Assembly (NCBI RefSeq): GCF_002506515.1
Contig: NZ_DAXS01000030.1
Span: 1-7,954 of the forward strand
Origin: Caldivirga sp. UBA161
GTDB taxonomy: Archaea; Thermoproteota; Thermoprotei; Thermoproteales; Thermocladiaceae
Direction of reading: 5' to 3'
Length of the DNA stretch: 7,954 nucleotides
The first letter of the stretch is position 1. Every line of letters starts with the position of its first letter. Both the position numbers and the translations under genes were made by a program. Positions 1 through 5,984 of the stretch are shown here, one piece after another. The notes beneath the pieces were generated by a model. That model searched no databases, was not told where the DNA came from, and saw only the letters and a program-made list of their open reading frames with translations.

Positions 1-1134
1 GTGGGTGATTTGAGGGGTGGTGTTGGTACACCCTACATTGTCTATGATGCCAGGAGGGATAAGCATTGGTTACTATTCACTGGTTGGAGTGACCCCACTG
101 GCCTTAAGAGGGAGGGGTTTGTTGCGCCAATTGATGAGGATCTTAATGTTGATTTAAGTGGATTAAAGAAGATATTGCCTTCAACATTCCCTGAGCCAGC
201 AGATTACACTAATAATACTGTTAGGGGATTGTATAATGAGGCTAAGGATGAGTTCTACGTTGTTTCAACCCACGGTAAGAATTCATATATTTTTGTCTTT
301 AACAGTGATTGGAGCCTTAAGGGTTATAAGCCATTGATCGTTAGGGATTACGTCTGGGATTCCGGTGTACCAATCAGGCCCACTGGCGCTTACGGTAATA
401 TTAGGGATGCCTTAGCCGTGGCGCCTATTGACTCTTCTAGGGCTATTGGGTTATTCATGGTTAGGAATATTGATGATTTAAGTGAACTTAAGATTGAGGA
501 TTGGGGTGAATTGGGCCGTTGGGGTAGTGGTAATGATGTAATAGACTTCACCACATTGCCTAGGCTTCAAGTGTTCGTTGAGGTTGATTCACCAAATAAG
601 TGGGTTATCCAAACCTACATTGGGCCAAGCCTAGATGAATTAAGTAGCATTAATGATTTAAGGGATATCTCAATACTTGAAGCATCAATAATGCCGTTAC
701 TGGGCCTAGATGAATCACTCACCCAGGTAGGCCACCCACACTACACCACACTCCCGGATGGTAAGCCTAAACTACTTATAGCATCCTTCAGGGATACTTG
801 GAGTACTAGGCTTGATACTAAGAGGGAGGGCTATACTCATGAGGTTTGGGCAGTATACGTTGATGAGGGAATCTTCAACCCAATGAATTACGGTGAATTA
901 AGGGGATTATTCAACGGTAGTGAAAGTAAGTGGATTTACGTGCCTGGGGCCAGTAGGTTAATGATTTCAATAAGTGGTGATGCTGAATTACACATGAGGC
1001 TGGATCCGCATGATGATGTGGAGGAGGTGGTTAAGTTAAGTAGGGGGTTGAATATTGTGGGTAATCCAGCAACATGGATTAAGTTAAAGGCAAATACTCA
1101 AATAAAGGCAACAATAAAGGCGGTGGTAGGTTAA
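1..1134 (+). CDS. Beta-propeller protein of the GH43-like glycosidase fold class, possibly 5'-partial
   Basis: The 377 residues show repeated beta-strand blocks of the kind seen in five-bladed propeller glycosidases (GH43/GH32/GH130-like). The first block, GVGTPYIVYD (residues 8-17) followed by HWLLFTGW (22-29), is the classic opening blade. Further strand blocks lie near 84-100, 136-155, 190-206 and 246-287. An HPH motif is at 245-247 and Asp/Glu residues are plentiful, but I cannot assign the catalytic acids, so activity is unproven. Residues about 310-376 form a separate beta-rich tail. No signal peptide is visible. The reading frame is open from base 1, where the GTG may be an internal valine rather than the start, so the true N-terminus may lie outside the window. 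It precedes the glucuronidase on the same strand but is 330 nt away, so it is probably a separate transcript. A role in trimming imported oligosaccharides fits the neighbours but is inference; a non-enzymatic propeller is possible. Confidence 0.75.
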   Translation: MGDLRGGVGTPYIVYDARRDKHWLLFTGWSDPTGLKREGFVAPIDEDLNVDLSGLKKILPSTFPEPADYTNNTVRGLYNEAKDEFYVVSTHGKNSYIFVFNSDWSLKGYKPLIVRDYVWDSGVPIRPTGAYGNIRDALAVAPIDSSRAIGLFMVRNIDDLSELKIEDWGELGRWGSGNDVIDFTTLPRLQVFVEVDSPNKWVIQTYIGPSLDELSSINDLRDISILEASIMPLLGLDESLTQVGHPHYTTLPDGKPKLLIASFRDTWSTRLDTKREGYTHEVWAVYVDEGIFNPMNYGELRGLFNGSESKWIYVPGASRLMISISGDAELHMRLDPHDDVEEVVKLSRGLNIVGNPATWIKLKANTQIKATIKAVVG

Positions 1135-1169
1135 TTAATTAACCCCCTATAAAATCTAAAAACTTAAAG

Positions 1170-1320
1170 TCACTTACCTCCTATCCTCTCCTTCTCAAGC
1201 CTTACTGCCTGGCTAATCCAAACAATGGCATATTAGCTTATCTTCCACCCCAAGAACTTATAGCTACACTACTCCTTAAACCTATACACCTCCTCACGGT
1301 TAACTCATACTTCTCAAGAA
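1170..1320 (-). pseudogene. Possible decayed coding fragment, family unknown
   Basis: Read on the minus strand, about 1319-1234 encodes LEKYELTVRRCIGLRSS and on to a TAA. A second frame then reads through AIVWISQAVRLEKERIGGK to a TGA at 1172-1170. The charged, helix-like character and the change of frame would fit the end of a small broken gene. Neither piece has a start codon or a recognisable domain. Chance open stretches of this length are common, so this is a weak call. Confidence 0.15.
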
Positions 1321-1389
1321 ACTAAAATAGTGAACTACACAATATTAAGCATCAATTAGGAGGCTAATACAAGGCTCTTCAATAAAAAT

Positions 1390-1407
1390 CCTTCCCTAAA
1401 GGGAGGG
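1390..1407. repeat. GC-rich inverted repeat with a TAAA loop
   Basis: CCTTCCC (1390-1396) pairs with GGGAGGG (1401-1407) across a TAAA loop, giving 7 pairs of which one is a T-G wobble. Imperfect hairpins of this type are typical of IS200/IS605-family ends and of the 3' part of the omega-RNA next to tnpB in archaea. No tnpA or tnpB is visible on either side. It could be a solitary element end, a small structured RNA or a processing site. It is not a bacterial-type terminator because no T run follows. Confidence 0.45.
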
Positions 1408-1437
1408 GTACGCCATTTAACTTTCACCATTTAATGC

Positions 1438-1444
1438 TTTAAAA
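1438..1444 (+). promoter_or_regulatory. TATA-like box for the beta-glucuronidase gene
   Basis: TTTAAAA is centred about 24 nt before the ATG at 1465. In archaea transcription starts roughly 25-27 nt after the TATA centre, so the mRNA would begin at or next to the start codon and be leaderless. No Shine-Dalgarno-like sequence precedes this ATG, which agrees. The assignment rests on position and AT composition only. Confidence 0.5.
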
Positions 1445-1464
1445 CTCACCAACACTCCGTATCT

Positions 1465-3141
1465 ATGGTTGTTGGTGTTAGGGGTAGGGTTTCTTTGGAT
1501 GGTTTTTGGGGTTTTAGGCTTGATCCGGGTAATGTTGGTGAGGTTAGTGGTTGGTTTAGGGGTTTTGAGGCTTTTGATAGGGTTTATGTGCCGGCTAGTT
1601 GGAATGAGCAGAATGCTGATTGGGATCAGTATTCTGGTGTTGCTTGGTATGAGTTTGAATTCCACGTGCCTAGGGAGTTTAGGGGCTTGGTGCCTTGGAT
1701 AGTGTTTGAGGGTGCTGGTTACTTGACTAGGGTTTGGGTTAATGGTGAATTCGTGGGTGAGCATGAAGGCTCATTCACAATGTTTAGGTTTAAGATACCT
1801 GCAATTAAGTATGGTGACTGGAATAGGGTTGTGGTTAAGATTGATAATACCCTGAAGCCAGACAACATACCGCCTGGTGAGGGTTTGAATGCAACATACT
1901 TCGACTTCTTCCATTATGGTGGTGTTCATAGGCCTGTTTGGGTTGAGTTCACTAGCGGCTGCTTCATTGATGATTTAATCATTGTTACTAGGCATGATGG
2001 TTACCTTAAGGTTCAGCCTAATGTGAATTGCAGTGGGCCATTTAGGCTTAACGTTGAGTTGATTGATGGCGGTGGCTCAGTGGTTTACAGTAGGGCCACT
2101 GAGGGTGCGTTTGAGGATTATGTTAAGGGTGTTGAGGCTTGGGGTATTGAACACCCAATGCTTTATAGGCTTGAGGCTAAGTTGATTACTAATGGTGAGG
2201 CTGTGGATGAGGTTGTTGAGCGTATTGGCTTCAGGACCTTTGAGGTTAGGGCCAGTGGCTTCTACCTTAATGGTGAGTCAATATTCCTGAAGGGCTTTGG
2301 GAGGCATGAGGATTATCCAATATTCGGTAGGGCACTACCTGGGCCTGTTTTAATTAGGGACTTCTACAATATGAGGAGGATTAACGCCAACTCCTTTAGG
2401 ACAAGCCACTACCCATACTCCAATGCCCACCTTGACTTGGCTGATGAATTCGGCATACTGGTAATCCTTGAGGCCCCATTGGTTGGGCTTAGGGATTACC
2501 ACTTTAGGAACCAAGGCTACTTGGAGAAGGCTAAGCGTATTATTAGTGAGGTGATTAGGCAGCATAGGAATAGGCCAAGTGTCGTAATGTATAGTGTGGC
2601 TAATGAACCTGACAGCACTACTGATGAGGCTAGGGCATTCCTAGGTGAGTTAATTAATCATGTTAAGTCAATTGACCCAACTAGGCCAGTAATATATACG
2701 TCGCATAGGCACCTTAATGATAAGGCATTGGGGCTTGGTGATGCAGTAGCCTTAAACACATACTTCGGCTGGTATAGTGAAACAGGTGATATTGAGGCTG
2801 GTGTGGTTAAGCTTAACCAACTGCTTGAGGAGGTCCACTCAAGGAACCCAGATAAGCCAATAATCATAACTGAATTCGGGGCAGAAGGCTACCCAGGACT
2901 ACACCACGACCCACCAGTAGCATGGAGTGAGGAGTATCAGGAATTATTCCTAAGGAGGTACATTGAGGAATTAGCCAAGAAACCATACGTAAGGGGAATA
3001 CACATATGGAACTACGCAGACTTCAGGACGCCGCAAAACCCAAGGAGGGTAATACTAAACACTAAGGGCCTATACACTAGGGATAGGAGGCCTAAGTTAG
3101 CCACTAAGACAGTAGCCGAATTATTCTCAAAACTAAAGTAG
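1465..3141 (+). CDS. uidA: Beta-glucuronidase, glycoside hydrolase family 2
   Basis: This enzyme hydrolyses terminal beta-D-glucuronides to glucuronate and the aglycone or shortened glycan with retention of configuration. The 558 residues follow the E. coli GUS plan: sugar-binding jelly roll (about 1-165, with YFDFFHYGGVHRP at 145-157), Ig-like domain (about 166-257) and TIM barrel (about 258-558, opening with KGFGRHEDYP around RHED 280-283). The acid/base is Glu381 in VANEP and the nucleophile is Glu470 in ITEFGAEG. WNYADF (515-520) and N532-T-K534, the N-x-K motif that binds the glucuronate carboxylate, separate it from GH2 beta-galactosidases. The segment between VG and RPSVV is about 17 residues shorter than in E. 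coli, so the active-site 'loop 1' is short, which in gut homologues goes with larger, polysaccharide-derived substrates. There is no signal peptide, so it is cytosolic. The start is supported by alignment of RVSLDGFWGFRLD with the E. coli N-terminus. The first 40 codons contain no A- or C-ending codon. Confidence 0.95.
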   Translation: MVVGVRGRVSLDGFWGFRLDPGNVGEVSGWFRGFEAFDRVYVPASWNEQNADWDQYSGVAWYEFEFHVPREFRGLVPWIVFEGAGYLTRVWVNGEFVGEHEGSFTMFRFKIPAIKYGDWNRVVVKIDNTLKPDNIPPGEGLNATYFDFFHYGGVHRPVWVEFTSGCFIDDLIIVTRHDGYLKVQPNVNCSGPFRLNVELIDGGGSVVYSRATEGAFEDYVKGVEAWGIEHPMLYRLEAKLITNGEAVDEVVERIGFRTFEVRASGFYLNGESIFLKGFGRHEDYPIFGRALPGPVLIRDFYNMRRINANSFRTSHYPYSNAHLDLADEFGILVILEAPLVGLRDYHFRNQGYLEKAKRIISEVIRQHRNRPSVVMYSVANEPDSTTDEARAFLGELINHVKSIDPTRPVIYTSHRHLNDKALGLGDAVALNTYFGWYSETGDIEAGVVKLNQLLEEVHSRNPDKPIIITEFGAEGYPGLHHDPPVAWSEEYQELFLRRYIEELAKKPYVRGIHIWNYADFRTPQNPRRVILNTKGLYTRDRRPKLATKTVAELFSKLK

Positions 3142-3143
3142 GT

Positions 3144-4325
3144 TTAAAGCCACCCCAATTCCTTAGCCTTATCCTTAACGTTACATAGGTATACGTTTAG
3201 CTTCCTACCCTTATCTGATGTAAATACTATATATTCATCATTTGGCGTGAATATTGGATGAGGGTGTGCATCATTAACCCATGATGAGTCATGCCTGCAG
3301 AGTAACATCATATTAACCTTAAGTTCACTTTCATCATACCTAATTAAGGCTATATACTTGTCACCATCCTTAAAATCACTGGTCAAGTATCCTCTATCCC
3401 CAACAACTATTTTAGCCGTACTATTAGCCTTAATGTGACCCGGCTTAGGGCCTGGGTACTTGAATAACCTTAAGCCTGACCCATCTGGATTAATGAACAT
3501 GTCGTAGTAAACCCAGTCACCACTACCTGGCCTTGAACGCCTACCGTACTGTGCAATTACGCGCCCATCATTAGTGAAGAATTCATGACCAATCATTTCA
3601 ATAAGGCGCCTTTGCACGTATAGTGGCCAATACTCGTAGGTATCAGCCCTAATTATATGCATTCTTTGAACCATGAACCAAGGCCCCTCATGATTAAATA
3701 GTATTTCGTTAGGGTCAACTGGATTAATATTAACATGTGTAATCCACTCAGATTCACCCCAAACTACATCAGATTCATTACTCGCAGTATTCAGTCTAAC
3801 TATAATACTCCTAGGCTTAAGGAACATGCTTAATTTAAAGCTTTCCCTAACCTGAAACTCAGTGAACCTATCCTTTAAAACCTCAGAGTAGGCGAAGGCT
3901 ACGTAGTTGCCATCGCTTGAACAAGATAGTATTGAACCATTAAAGCCCCTTGGTATCTTATAAATAATCTCATCGCTTAAGTCACTTATGTGAACCCTCT
4001 TAAGTACACCACCCTTAGCCCAATAATAAACCACATTATGTATAGCATCCAGGCATGGCTTACTGGGTGGCGTGCCTCCTGGATCTTCAGTTAATTGAAC
4101 AGCCTCATTCTCATTAAACCTAAGTAGGAAGAGCTGCCAATCGCCGTTGACCCTTGATGAAATGACCATGGCGTCACCATCCCTTGTGAATAAGTTCTGC
4201 GTGAAGTACGGGTGCCTTGAGTCACTTAAGTTGCTTGTAAAGTTAATTACCTGAACCTTAGTTTCAGGATCAGTGGACTCAATTGGCTTTAACTTAATAA
4301 CAGTACCCTTACTCAAGTCTACCAC
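3144..4325 (-). CDS. ogl: Oligogalacturonate lyase-like protein, PL22-type beta-propeller
   Basis: Family members cleave oligogalacturonides (typically di- and trimers) by beta-elimination in the cytoplasm, giving unsaturated uronates that feed the 2-keto-3-deoxygluconate route. The 393 residues match the Yersinia/Dickeya Ogl length (about 388). Shared motifs in order are FTRDG (46-50), FNHEGP (210-215), GHEFF (246-250), PGH (295-297) and AHPHPIFTPNDEYIVFTSD (353-371). His247, the expected catalytic base, and His297, His354 and His356, the expected Mn2+ ligands, are all present. The glutamine that completes the metal site in the Yersinia enzyme corresponds to Asn351 here, so the exact substrate may differ. 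The GTG start is chosen because SKGTVIKLKP aligns with the Yersinia N-terminus. There is no signal peptide. It starts 3 nt after the stop of the upstream GH99-like gene, so the two are co-transcribed and probably translationally coupled. It converges on the glucuronidase gene with 2 nt between stops. Confidence 0.85.
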   Translation of the reverse strand: MVDLSKGTVIKLKPIESTDPETKVQVINFTSNLSDSRHPYFTQNLFTRDGDAMVISSRVNGDWQLFLLRFNENEAVQLTEDPGGTPPSKPCLDAIHNVVYYWAKGGVLKRVHISDLSDEIIYKIPRGFNGSILSCSSDGNYVAFAYSEVLKDRFTEFQVRESFKLSMFLKPRSIIVRLNTASNESDVVWGESEWITHVNINPVDPNEILFNHEGPWFMVQRMHIIRADTYEYWPLYVQRRLIEMIGHEFFTNDGRVIAQYGRRSRPGSGDWVYYDMFINPDGSGLRLFKYPGPKPGHIKANSTAKIVVGDRGYLTSDFKDGDKYIALIRYDESELKVNMMLLCRHDSSWVNDAHPHPIFTPNDEYIVFTSDKGRKLNVYLCNVKDKAKELGWL

Positions 4326-4328
4326 CCG

Positions 4329-5789
4329 TTAGCCCGCATAGTAAAATGAAACCTCCGCCTCACAAGGTAATGGCGTATTTGATGCATTCACTAACTCATA
4401 GTAGGCCTCCGTTAAATTGAAGTAGGTTACAGCGCCATTGGCTAGGATCCTTATTGTATGCCAACCCTTAGGTAACCCGTATAGGTCAAGCATATACCAT
4501 GTTGAGGTTAAGTTGGTGGCAATAACTTTACCATCTAATACTACAGTGAAACTGCTTGGAGCCTTACCAACATAAGTCCACCTAATAAGCATGGTGTATC
4601 CATTCAATACAATGTAATTCGTGGTATTTAACATCGATGGCTGATGAGTGTAAACAGTGTAATTGTTTAGCGGTTGTGCAATAGCTATGATTGTTGCATT
4701 AGGAGTCTCACCCCTGTAAAGCATTATTAACGCCTTTAAAAGCACAAGGTAATAATATCCCCATCCACCCTGCCACTTCCCCATGCATCCAGTGCTATTT
4801 AGAAATGTGGGTTCAATGTCTTGCGAATACTCTGGACTATACTGGTCCAGGTAGGGTCCAGTGGGGTGTAGGCATTCACCGGAGAATTGATTCCAATCAT
4901 TAATTATAATGAACTTGGGCCTATAAATCATTGGGATAACCCACTCCTGAATTAACGTTGCACCATTCTCCCTACCCACTGCACCTGGTGCAGTCCATCC
5001 AACATCATTGGGTTTAATATCTGGGAAGAAGGCTGTTGACACCGTGACGGCTAGTGGTGATTCATTACAATAAACTATAATGGGCGTTAATACGCCATCC
5101 ATCCAACTCCAATAGCACCATGGATTATCATGATATGGCTTTGAGGGTGGTGCATTCATTATATTTTCTAGGTGAAACCCCATGAAGAATATTGTGAACC
5201 TAGGGTCCCTAAACGTGTGGTTGGTGAAGCTACCATCAAGCATAATTAGAGTAGGCTTACCATTATAGTAAAATAATGATGTGTTTAAATCAGGATTATT
5301 AACATAGTGAGTATATACCCAGTTAAGTATGTAGTTCAATACTTGGGCACTGGCCCTATGTGGCCCATTATCAATACCAATGAGGATAATAACCTTAGGG
5401 TGTGGTAGGTGGGCTAGGTCCATTTCATGATAAACCTCAAGCAACTGCGTCGTATGGTCAATGTAAAGCCAATTAATCTGCGATATATCCTGAACCATTG
5501 TTGCTGGACTCCAGTCAATTAATACTGCATCAACACCAGCCCAACTTAACCACAATGCCTCTTGCTCAATAATAGCAGAGGTATTACTCCAGTAAGCAGT
5601 TAATGGCACTGCCTCACTGGACGGACCATATGATGGGAAGAATGGCTTATACTCAATCACAATATAAGTGCGCTGCTTCAAAGCTGTAGCCCCCCGTAAA
5701 GGCGATGTGATAAGCATAGTGGTAAGTAACCCCACTACACAAATAATAACCACTATCACCACAATAAGGATTACTCCTCTAGTTCTCAT
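4329..5789 (-). CDS. Membrane-anchored GH99/GH71-like TIM-barrel protein
   Basis: The 486 residues begin MRTRG followed by an uninterrupted hydrophobic helix (about 6-27), with no clear cleavage site, so the protein is probably anchored with its body outside the cell. Residues about 41-360 resemble the GH99/GH71-like barrel: IEYKPFFPSYG near 45-55 in strand 1, GVDAVLIDW (85-93), GKPTLIMLDG (177-186), FIIINDWNQFSGE (293-305) and YSPEYSQDIEPT (317-328). Related families carry a WNEW/E-type active-site motif; here it reads DWNQFSGE, so the key acidic residues need structural checking. Residues about 395-465 look like a beta-sandwich, possibly carbohydrate-binding. There are 11 N-x-S/T sequons, which suits a glycosylated surface protein. 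It is first in an operon with the lyase and divergent from the solute-binding protein gene. A role in cutting extracellular glycan is inferred; the substrate is unknown. Endo-mannanase activity, known in GH99, should not be assumed. Confidence 0.7.
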   Translation of the reverse strand: MRTRGVILIVVIVVIICVVGLLTTMLITSPLRGATALKQRTYIVIEYKPFFPSYGPSSEAVPLTAYWSNTSAIIEQEALWLSWAGVDAVLIDWSPATMVQDISQINWLYIDHTTQLLEVYHEMDLAHLPHPKVIILIGIDNGPHRASAQVLNYILNWVYTHYVNNPDLNTSLFYYNGKPTLIMLDGSFTNHTFRDPRFTIFFMGFHLENIMNAPPSKPYHDNPWCYWSWMDGVLTPIIVYCNESPLAVTVSTAFFPDIKPNDVGWTAPGAVGRENGATLIQEWVIPMIYRPKFIIINDWNQFSGECLHPTGPYLDQYSPEYSQDIEPTFLNSTGCMGKWQGGWGYYYLVLLKALIMLYRGETPNATIIAIAQPLNNYTVYTHQPSMLNTTNYIVLNGYTMLIRWTYVGKAPSSFTVVLDGKVIATNLTSTWYMLDLYGLPKGWHTIRILANGAVTYFNLTEAYYELVNASNTPLPCEAEVSFYYAG

Positions 5790-5811
5790 AACTTAACCCT
5801 TATTTAAGGAT

Positions 5812-5820
5812 GCTTATATT
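5812..5820 (-). promoter_or_regulatory. TATA-like box for the GH99-like/lyase operon
   Basis: On the minus strand this reads AATATAAGC, centred about 27 nt before the ATG at 5789. That spacing places the transcription start at or near the A of the ATG, so this operon is probably leaderless at its first gene. No Shine-Dalgarno-like motif stands at the usual distance from the ATG. Confidence 0.5.
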
Positions 5821-5860
5821 AATAATATAGTACCATTGTTCAGCATCTAATGTAACGATG

Positions 5861-5890
5861 TGAATTTAAATTAAACTCGATTAAACTCAA
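5861..5890. repeat. 10-bp tandem repeat in the divergent promoter region
   Basis: TTAAACTCGA (5871-5880) is followed directly by TTAAACTCAA (5881-5890), nine of ten bases alike, and is preceded by the AT-rich AATTTAAA (5863-5870), which contains a TATA-like core. The 10-bp step is close to one helical turn, so a regulator could bind both copies on the same DNA face. Its place between two divergent genes of one pathway makes an operator plausible. The AT-rich part may equally be the TATA box of the solute-binding protein gene, which would then have a leader of very roughly 90 nt. Confidence 0.4.
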
Positions 5891-5975
5891 TTACTACACA
5901 ATCTTAGAGGCATTATGATAGGCATTGTACATTGTCTGAATACACCCTTATTAGGTAGTGATTACTAATTAGCCT

Positions 5976-5980
5976 GGTGA
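5976..5980 (+). promoter_or_regulatory. Ribosome binding site of the solute-binding protein gene
   Basis: GGTGA lies 4 nt before the ATG at 5985 and is complementary to the anti-Shine-Dalgarno end of archaeal 16S rRNA. It supports this start over the second in-frame ATG at codon 9, which lacks such a motif at good spacing. It also implies a leadered mRNA, unlike the two promoters described for the glucuronidase and the GH99-like gene. Confidence 0.5.
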
Positions 5981-5984
5981 AATC

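Larger units (their letters stand above)
1135..1464. other. Non-coding spacer with possible gene remnants
   Basis: No intact gene is visible on either strand in these 330 nt. The + strand has an orphan TATA-like stretch, CCTATAAAATC, near 1145-1155 and a pyrimidine-rich run at about 1176-1196 that could help end transcription of the upstream propeller gene. A GC-rich hairpin lies at 1390-1407 and a promoter-like box at 1438-1444; both are listed separately. The minus strand has short protein-like stretches interrupted by stops, for example WISQAVRLEKERIGGK ending at a stop at 1172-1170, and LEKYELTVRRCIGLRSS just upstream in a different frame. These could be remnants of a decayed gene, but I cannot name its family. 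Confidence 0.6.

Noticed and set aside
1390..1407. Hairpin as an intrinsic terminator
   Set aside because: No T run follows it on either strand at the required place, and archaea do not generally rely on such hairpins.
1469..1702. Hydrophobic open frame of 77 codons in the +1-shifted frame of the glucuronidase
   Set aside because: It lies wholly inside a gene with clear GH2 homology, and its Leu/Val/Gly-rich peptide follows from the GTT/GGT codons read out of frame.
1417..1764. Open frame of 115 codons on the minus strand overlapping the glucuronidase start
   Set aside because: It is a shadow of the G/T-rich wobble positions in the 5' end of the glucuronidase gene; its peptide is low-complexity, rich in Pro, Thr, Ile and Asn, without any domain.
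2350..2867. Two short minus-strand open frames within the glucuronidase barrel region
   Set aside because: They are antisense to the catalytic domain and show no start signals or recognisable motifs.
1465..3141. GH2 beta-galactosidase or beta-mannosidase as the identity
   Set aside because: The N-x-K motif at 532-534, the GRHED motif and TEFGAEG with WNYADF match glucuronidases.
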